Part shown: positions 57,746-64,000 of the stretch, piece after piece
Layout: each line of letters starts with the position of its first letter
Numbering within the stretch: the stretch's first letter is position 1
Origin: Valencia hispanica
Taxonomy: Eukaryota > Chordata > Actinopteri > Cyprinodontiformes > Valenciidae
Direction of reading: 5' to 3'
Length of the DNA: 64,000 nt
Assembly: GCA_963556495.2 (NCBI GenBank)
Contig: OY747703.1
Location: 33,405,296-33,469,295 of the forward strand
Translations under genes and position numbers: made by a program
The notes under the pieces: model-generated
The model's database searches: none
What the model was told of the DNA's origin: nothing
What the model saw: the letters and a program-made list of their open reading frames with translations, nothing else

Positions 57746-59055
57746 ATATTTGTAAACCCATCTGATTTTGTAATCATTATGGTATGGTCAAATGACCACT
57801 CTGTCTGGGAACTCAGCTGTCAGGAGTGTTTTGATGCTTATAATCTTATGATTAAAAAAAAAGGTTACACTTCTGTTTTTTGTTTTGTTTTGTTTTGTAC
57901 CCAGACTGTAAATTATGAAAAACAAGAGTTCTCGGAGCTCAGTGGTTTATGTCAATCATTGATGGTGGCACGCAGGGTTCTTGCAAAGAGTATGCTTATC
58001 CCTTGCACAGTACAGGTAAGGGAAGTGGGTTAGATGAAAGGGATTTGTTCTGATTTCCTGTTTTTAGCCTTGAACAAACCGGGTGCTCACTTGTGCATGT
58101 TACAAAATTTGGCTCCAATCTGTCGATGAAAGTCACTTCAGACTGGAGATTTAGGCCTTTTGTGTCTGTAAGAAGCTGCTAGGATCTGATTTACCATAAA
58201 CTTAGGTTAAGCTTTAAGTTAGATGTTAATGTTTTGCCCTACACTAAAACTTTGCTCTTCTTTTTTTTCAGCTGTGGTTAAAACTGCCTCAAGTGAAAGC
58301 TGAAAACAATAACCACAAAGGCACAGGTGTGCAGCAGCCTGTGCAGATCTGTGTCAAATGGTAATTCATGCACGGTTCCTGCTGCTGTCCAGTACAACTA
58401 TGACTAAAAGATGCAGTAAAACAGGGTTAGAATAAATGCACATGCAGCCCAGTGGCTCATAGTGGTAACACTTTTTCAAGCAGTCCCAGCAAACCGTCTT
58501 CTAAATACACTCCTGAACTCTATATATGAACAGGTTGTTGGTGAGTTCTGTGAGATCAAAACCCCTTTACTCTGTGTCAGTTTTATATTAGCGTCTTTTA
58601 AATGTAGCAGCTTGTTTCTCATTTGCTTATGATTCATACCATGAAATGAGCACCTGCTGTTTCTCAGGTAATACCTGGTGTGAAAGCAAGTAACCACATA
58701 ATGAATCATAGCAAAACAAACTTTCAAAACAAACACAAAATGTTTATTGAATCAAATACCTACAAGATGCTTTCGCAGTGCGAAGATCTTTTCAAGCTCA
58801 ACAAAGTCATAAAAATACGTAATGCTATGTCTATGGATATAAGATAACACGTTTTTGTGAAACTAGACTGAAATTATTTTTTTAAAACCTCGTTTTTTAA
58901 ATGGAAAGAAACATGTGCTTTTCTCTCTTTTTAAATAGTTTGTGGTTTGGTGAGTTATCACATGATTTTTGAGGGTACTGAAAACATTTCTCGTGAGTGG
59001 AGACGCATTTTTTTTCTTCAACAAGGGAAACCACCATCAAACACAGACACTCTGC
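57746..59055. other. Region upstream of ccr7
   Basis: No gene or known repeat. A GGGAAACC at about 59024 resembles an NF-kappaB half-site; mammalian CCR7 responds to NF-kappaB, but this single match proves nothing. Confidence 0.35.
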
Positions 59056-59073
59056 ATGTCACACAGCAAGTAG
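59056..59073 (+). promoter_or_regulatory. Short upstream frame in the ccr7 leader
   Basis: An ATG at 59056 opens five codons (MSHSK) and a TAG at 59071, 12 bp before the proposed ccr7 ATG at 59086. If it is in the transcript, it could reduce initiation at the main start. Confidence 0.35.
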
Positions 59074-59085
59074 CTTCCAGTCAAC

Positions 59086-59101
59086 ATGCCTGCTGCCGGT
59101 G
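59086..59101 (+). CDS. ccr7: ccr7 coding exon 1 (proposed)
   Basis: 16 coding bases, ATGCCTGCTGCCGGTG, then donor GTGAGT. Supported only by the strong donor and the phase match with exon 2. Confidence 0.6.
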
Positions 59102-62100
59102 GTGAGTACCTTATCAGTTAAAAAGGATGGGTGTATGTCCTGTGGTGATGAATGATTGGGTTTGATGGGTTATATACGATCTCTGAACTACTCACTCTTG
59201 ATGAAACTGGTTGATCACCTGTTATCTTAAATGCAGTTATTGTTCTGCTAGTTCCTATTCTTAGCGGTCAAACAGTTAAAGCCACACACTGTGCTTGTAA
59301 AAATGTGAAAACTCATAAAACCTTGTCCATACAGGCATGAATTCAGTTATGCTTAAGTTTAAACATTTTGGATAATTTTATCTTTATTTATCATTTACAA
59401 ACAAAGGAACAATGTATTATTTTGTAAAACACCACTATTCACTGCAGAACCTGCAAAACAGAATATAAATTATATTTTCCTCCTAGTTGTCATTAATCTC
59501 AAAATTAGATGTTTCTGCCAGAATTTCCGTAAGAATAAAACTGATTGACTTGTGATGACATACTTCTGAATGAAAAAAACCCAAAGTAGCTGATCCTTTT
59601 ATTTGTTGCTAAATTCTAACAATAACAGTGCCACCATTAATCTCACCGGTGTCAAAAGGTGAAACCTGTTAATTGTGTGCCTACAAATAATTTTGGCCGT
59701 AATTAGTAGGCCCCTGACCCCTGAGGAAAAGTCACAACTTCAAGAAGAATTCGGAAAATAGTAAAGAAATACCCTTGGAAATGTCATCAAATTATGTTCA
59801 GGATCTCTATTTTTTTTACTGAAAGCTTAGAAGACAATTACATTGTTGATTGAGAAGATCTGCCATACAATTAATTAAGTGCAGAACAAGAAAACACTGA
59901 GCGGCTGCAATTACTGTGTAAAACTCATTCAGTGTGTTTTTCAGGTCACCAAAGCTTTCAAACAACTGTGATGACTTTGATTCTTAATTTAAAGGTAAGA
60001 CAAACTGTAAATATATTCATGTGCATCTCAGTAAATTAGAATATCAATGTTAATTTATTTTGGTTGTTCAAATGAAAAAGTGAAATTGATCAATTATATA
60101 TAGTAGAGTAAAATTTTTATTTCTGTTCAATTGGATCATTTTGGCTTACAGAGAATGAAAACCCAAAATTAAACTTCTATGATTAAATTTACACAGAACA
60201 AAAAAACAATCGTTTTTTGTACAGAAATTTACCACTGAATGACTGAAAAGCCTATCTCTTGAATAATATCAAAATATACTGTAATGATATGCACTTAGCA
60301 CTTTGTCAAGGCTCCTTTTGCATGAACTACTGTATCAATGCTGTGTAGCATGGGGTTGATCAGTATGTGGCTCTGCTGAGCTGTAAAGGAAGTCTAGGTA
60401 ACTGCTAGAACTCTTCTGTTTATTTGTATTGTTGGGTCTGGTGTCTCTCATCTTCCTTTGGAAAATACTACACAGTTTCTTTATTGGGTTTATGTCACGC
60501 CATAAGGCGGGTTAGTTAGTCATTGCAAGATCATGTTCATTAAAGCAGGTATTGAAATTTTTTAGCTGGTGTGAACAGGTGTGTAGTTCTTACTTTGAAA
60601 TGAAATCAGTATCTCTATAAAGCTTATCAGCAGAAGGAAGCATGAAGTGCCCTAATATTTCCAAGTTGACTCATTGACTGTGGACTTCAGAAAACTCGAG
60701 CCACCATCCTTGCCTTATGAATCTTCCACAAGTTCTTGAACTAACTTTGCTTCACAACCCTCTTTGCCATAGTTATCTCTACCATTTGTGCACATTTTTC
60801 TGCCGCAATGTTTTCTTCCACGCAGCTTGTCATTATTATGGTGAGATACTGAACCCTTAGATAAGCAATAACCTTGGTTGTCCTACCCTTCTTGTGGACT
60901 ATATCAGTGACTATCCATGACTATCCGCAGGTCAGTCTTCTTCATGATTGTGTATGCCAGAACATAATTTTTATTGAACTTATGTAATATTTACATTTAG
61001 CTGATTAACTGATTTTTGGGGTTTCACCAGCTGTAAGCCATAATCATCATTAACACAAATTAATCATTGAAATAAACCACTCTTTGTTTTTAAATCTGAA
61101 TTTTATGGCTAGAATGGCATTACTAAGCTATATGAACTTTTCTGTTAAATTTAAATGTACAATCCCATCAAAAAGCTTTGCTTCACCTTTTCCACAAAGT
61201 GGAAAGATGTTTTCAGAGATCTTAACATAATACGGACATAAGTATTCACACTGTTTGTTATTGCATGTAGAACTGAGCTCCAGTGCATTTGATTTCCACT
61301 GATCACCCTTGAGATGCCTTTTCAACATACTTGAAAATGTGTTGCCAGTTTAGTTGGTCTTGTTCATATACAACTGTCACAGTGTGTATCACCTCAGGCA
61401 CCAAGCAATGAAGTTAGAGGAATTATATGTTGACCTACAAGACCAGATTGTGTCGAAGCAAAATTCTGGAGAAGAATGCAAAAGAAACTCTTGTAGCATT
61501 GAATGACACTAAAGCACTGACATATCCATTGTTTGGAAATAGAAAAGGTTAGTATCCAACAGCACCCTTCCTAGATCTGGTTTCTCAAACAAACTGGGTA
61601 ACTGCAGAAGAAAGGGCTTGATCAGATTGATCAGCCGATGATCATTCAGCCAGCCAGTCAACCCTCTATAGTCCCCATAGTGGACAGCCGCCAAATAAAG
61701 TGAAATTCTGCAACAATTCTGCTCAAGAGATCAAGAGTACTCTAGAAGTGACACTAAGGCTCCAATACAAAAATGGCCCAAAGGACAAGAAGCACCCTTT
61801 GGAAAAGTTTGTGAAAGTCCTTGAGTGTCCTGATCAAAGCCCAGACTTTAATCTAGTTGAACAATTCTGGAAACACCTTAAAATGTCTTTCAGTCAACAC
61901 TGCCCAACCAACATACTGAACTTAAGAGAATCTGCAGAGAACAATGACATAAAATACCCCAAATCAGGTATGCAAAGATTGTAGACACAAGCCCAAGAAG
62001 ACAGCTAGTTGTTATTGCTACAACATATTAAGATATGGGTGTGAATATGAAATTATGAAGCAGTAGATTAACAAGATTTTGGTGATAATATTTGTACATC

Positions 62101-63465
62101 ATTCAGAAAACAGTTTTTAGCGTATTTACACTGTGTATAGATCTCTTAAGAAATAATATTCAAATATATTTTATAATAACTGTAAAGTGTGAAGGGGTGT
62201 GAATACTTTGTGGTGGATGCATCCACACAGAAGGTTTCAGCAGCAATAATTCCTGGATTTCCTTTTTTCAGATATCATTTCCTCAAAAGAAGCAACTTTT
62301 TAAATGTACACCAAGCCAGTAGGATTGACTGACAAAGCTCATCATGTCACTTCTTGTTCATTAGGTGGAGTCTTCTATGTCTGAGTTCCCAGAAAATTCA
62401 ACATTCGATTACTCATCTTCCTCCCAGGATTACTCGGACTTTCCTGTGCTTTGCGACAAAGAGTCAAACAGGCAGTTTCGTCGCTGGTTTATACCGATCT
62501 TCTACACCATCATCTGCTTGCTGGGGGTGGCTGGAAACCTGCTGGTCATCGCCACTGTTTTCTATTTCAAGCGCCTCAAGAACATGACGGATGTGTATCT
62601 CCTCAACTTGTCCTTTGCTGACTTGCTCTTTGCCCTCTCACTCCCCTTCTGGGCAACCAACTCCATGGCAGAGTGGAAGCTGGGGCTGTTTGTGTGCAAA
62701 GCCATGCACACCATCTACAAGGTCAGCTTATACAGCAGCATGTTCCTCCTCTCACTCATTAGCGTAGACCGCTACTTTGCCATCGCCAAGGCCATCTCCA
62801 CCCATGGCCTTCGCTCAAAGGCTGTCTTTTTGAGCAAACTGTCCTCCACTGGCAGCTGGGTGATGGCGCTGATCTGCTCCCTGCCGGAAATGTTGTACAC
62901 CAACATCAGTAACAACACCTGCTCTCCATTCTCCACCAACAACGATCAGCTCCGAGTTGGCTTCCAGGCCAGCCAGATTGTGTTGGGTTTCTTTGTTCCG
63001 CTTCTGATCATGACCTTCTGTTACACTTGCATCATCCAGACGCTCTGCCAGGCTCGCGGTTTTGAGCGGAACAAGGCCATCAAGGTGATTCTTGTCATTG
63101 TGGTCGTCTTCCTGGTCTCCCAGATGCCTTACAACATTGTCCTCTTCTGGACTACAGTCATCATAGGAACCGGAGGAACAGAGAGCTGTGCCTACGACAA
63201 CAGTCTCCTGTTTGCCACCGACATCACACAGTACGTGGCCTTTCTGAGGTGCTGCCTGAACCCCTTCGTCTACGCCTTCATTGGCATTAAGTTTCGTCAT
63301 GATGTACTGAAGCTGCTGAAGGACTTTGGCTGTATGAGCCAGGAGAGGTTCTACAAATACACCTGCGGTCGGAGGAGGAGCTCAGCTGGCCTTGACACCG
63401 AGACCACAAACTCCTTCGCTCCTAAAAGTGTCAACCCTTCATCCAAAGAACTTCCATTGGACTAA
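59086..63465 (+). CDS. ccr7: C-C chemokine receptor type 7 (three coding exons)
   Basis: This is a seven-helix G-protein-coupled receptor; in mammals it guides T cells and dendritic cells to lymph nodes in response to CCL19 and CCL21. Exons 59086-59101, 59945-59994 and 62365-63465 join in frame to 388 residues (human 378), with the human-like pattern of tiny 5' exons and one large exon. The large exon has all seven helices, DRYFAIAKAIS after helix 3, NPFVYAFIG in helix 7, N-glycosylation sequons (NSTF in the N-terminus, NISNNT in loop 2) and a Ser/Thr-rich tail. RGFERNKAIKVI and FGCMSQERF identify CCR7 among chemokine receptors. The first two exons rest on splice signals and phase only; their 22 residues (MPAAGG... 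to LILNLK) hold a short hydrophobic stretch that may be a weak signal peptide. Start at Met 62377 is the alternative. Confidence 0.95.
59102..59944. other. ccr7 intron 1
   Basis: No repeat or exon is recognised. It ends in a pyrimidine-rich tract and TTTTTCAG. Confidence 0.45.
59945..59994 (+). CDS. ccr7: ccr7 coding exon 2 (proposed)
   Basis: 50 bp giving GHQSFQTTVMTLILNLK with the base from exon 1, then donor GTAAGA, phase 0. MTLILNL is the only hydrophobic part and may serve as the signal peptide core. Confidence 0.6.
60015..61100 (-). mobile_element. Decayed Tc1-like transposon in ccr7 intron 2
   Basis: Terminal repeats are like those of the element at 55799: 'atctcagtaaattagaatat' at 60026 and the inverse region near 61015-61075 ('ctgtaagccataatcatcat'). 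The interior has 'aaggaagcatgaagtgcc' near 60635 (reverse of a transposase segment). It is heavily decayed. Confidence 0.7.
61130..62220 (+). mobile_element. Decayed Tc1-like transposon in ccr7 intron 2, second copy
   Basis: The left part has 'ggacataagtattcacactg' (61235). The N-terminal region is near 61440 ('agattgtgtcgaagcaaaat'). The C-terminal part (61700-61984) reads SPDFNLVEQFWKHLK, where the usual N-P-I-E has become N-L-V-E. The catalytic centre is deleted. Confidence 0.75.
62365..63465 (+). CDS. ccr7: ccr7 coding exon 3 (main exon)
   Basis: 367 codons including TAA-type stop at 63463-63465, after acceptor TTCATTAG, phase 0. It encodes the N-terminal tail (with Cys in VLCDKES that should pair with loop 3), all seven helices, DRY at about 135-137 of the exon product, NPFVY at about 299-303 and the tail ending NSFAPKSVNPSSKELPLD. 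One exon for the whole receptor body is normal for this family. Confidence 0.97.
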   Translation: MESSMSEFPENSTFDYSSSSQDYSDFPVLCDKESNRQFRRWFIPIFYTIICLLGVAGNLLVIATVFYFKRLKNMTDVYLLNLSFADLLFALSLPFWATNSMAEWKLGLFVCKAMHTIYKVSLYSSMFLLSLISVDRYFAIAKAISTHGLRSKAVFLSKLSSTGSWVMALICSLPEMLYTNISNNTCSPFSTNNDQLRVGFQASQIVLGFFVPLLIMTFCYTCIIQTLCQARGFERNKAIKVILVIVVVFLVSQMPYNIVLFWTTVIIGTGGTESCAYDNSLLFATDITQYVAFLRCCLNPFVYAFIGIKFRHDVLKLLKDFGCMSQERFYKYTCGRRRSSAGLDTETTNSFAPKSVNPSSKELPLD

Positions 63466-63618
63466 AACAAAGGGATTTCTTATCCAAGCATGTCAGCTTG
63501 CCATGTACATAGCAGAAGTTATATATGTGCAAGTTGTGTGAGTTATTCTGCCTTTTGGCTTTTTCTTGTTCAGGGATATGTCTTAAAAAACTGTATTACG
63601 AATGTTGTCTGCGTTAAT

Positions 63619-63624
63619 AATAAA
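63619..63624 (+). terminator. ccr7 polyadenylation signal
   Basis: AATAAA at 63619 and overlapping copies at 63667 and 63671 lie 150-210 bp after the stop. Any may be used. Confidence 0.55.
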
Positions 63625-63676
63625 AAGCTGCATATTTTTAAAGAAAGTAAAAAACAGAGTAAACTCAATAAATAAA

Positions 63677-64000
63677 CCAGGTTTCTTTAATGTTTGTGTA
63701 CTGATTTTCAGTGGATTTTGTTTTGAAATTTCCGTGGAGTTGACTAAAATTGTGCTGATATTAATTGATAAAAAATTTGATAATGTAATTTCAGGTACAC
63801 TTTAATGCACCAAAAGTTTACTGCCATGTCCATAAAACATTGTGTAGAAGGACTGTGGAATCGCTCCCAAAACATCCACTGTCCACAAGAGGTCTGTGCA
63901 TGCTGCCTGCAGATCGAACAGTTCTTTTTGGGTCATGGTTGACCCGAAAAACATTTCAGAGGGCAGAAGAATCAGAAAGAGCTCTTAGCATGGACAGCTA
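63677..64000. other. Downstream of ccr7, no feature recognised
   Basis: No gene or repeat is seen. tns4 is a neighbour of CCR7 in human and could lie beyond the window, but nothing here shows it. Confidence 0.4.

Noticed and set aside
62815..63300. Minus-strand open frame of 161 codons
   Set aside because: It is antisense to the ccr7 main exon; codon structure and homology are all on the + strand.

Overview
The window reads as nuclear DNA of a teleost fish. It holds three multi-exon vertebrate genes with ordinary GT-AG introns, separated by AT-rich non-coding DNA that is full of Tc1-like DNA transposon debris, non-LTR retrotransposon fragments and a tRNA-headed SINE of kinds typical of fish genomes. 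There are no bacterial operons, CRISPR arrays or phage genes. A percomorph, possibly cyprinodontiform, fish would fit the repeat content, but this is an impression and not a proof.

Layout. 1-7.5 kb: repeat-rich intergenic DNA, including one complete Tc1-like transposon (2499-4129) whose transposase frame is open. 7.5-27 kb: igfbp4 (insulin-like growth factor binding protein 4), + strand, four coding exons, 259 residues, with a 12.2-kb first intron full of dead Tc1 copies and a perfect 104-bp palindrome. 27-41 kb: intergenic DNA with an RTE/Rex-type LINE inserted inside a Tc1 copy, a SINE, an L2-type LINE end and an unclassified 1.4-kb retro-insert (39481-40865) flanked by a 15-bp direct repeat. 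41.8-54.4 kb: smarce1 (BAF57, HMG-box subunit of the BAF/SWI-SNF remodeller), + strand, eleven coding exons, 431 residues. 54.4-59 kb: more Tc1 and LINE debris. 59.0-63.7 kb: ccr7 (chemokine receptor), + strand, two tiny 5' coding exons and one large exon, 388 residues in the model given.

The three genes are neighbours in mammals too (human 17q21.2: IGFBP4, TNS4, CCR7, SMARCE1), so the block is an old syntenic segment. They do not form a functional unit: one is a secreted IGF-binding protein, one a nuclear chromatin factor and one a membrane chemokine receptor. Their order and orientation here differ from human in a way that one inversion would explain, and tns4 is not between igfbp4 and ccr7.

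I see no new multi-gene system. The observations most worth checking are the intact transposon, the unclassified retro-insert with its target duplication, the RGD tripeptide in Igfbp4, the GC-AG last intron of smarce1 and two perfect palindromes. All coordinates were read by eye. Exon borders rest on reading frame, splice dinucleotides and remembered human orthologues; repeat families rest on remembered consensus sequences. No search or alignment was run.
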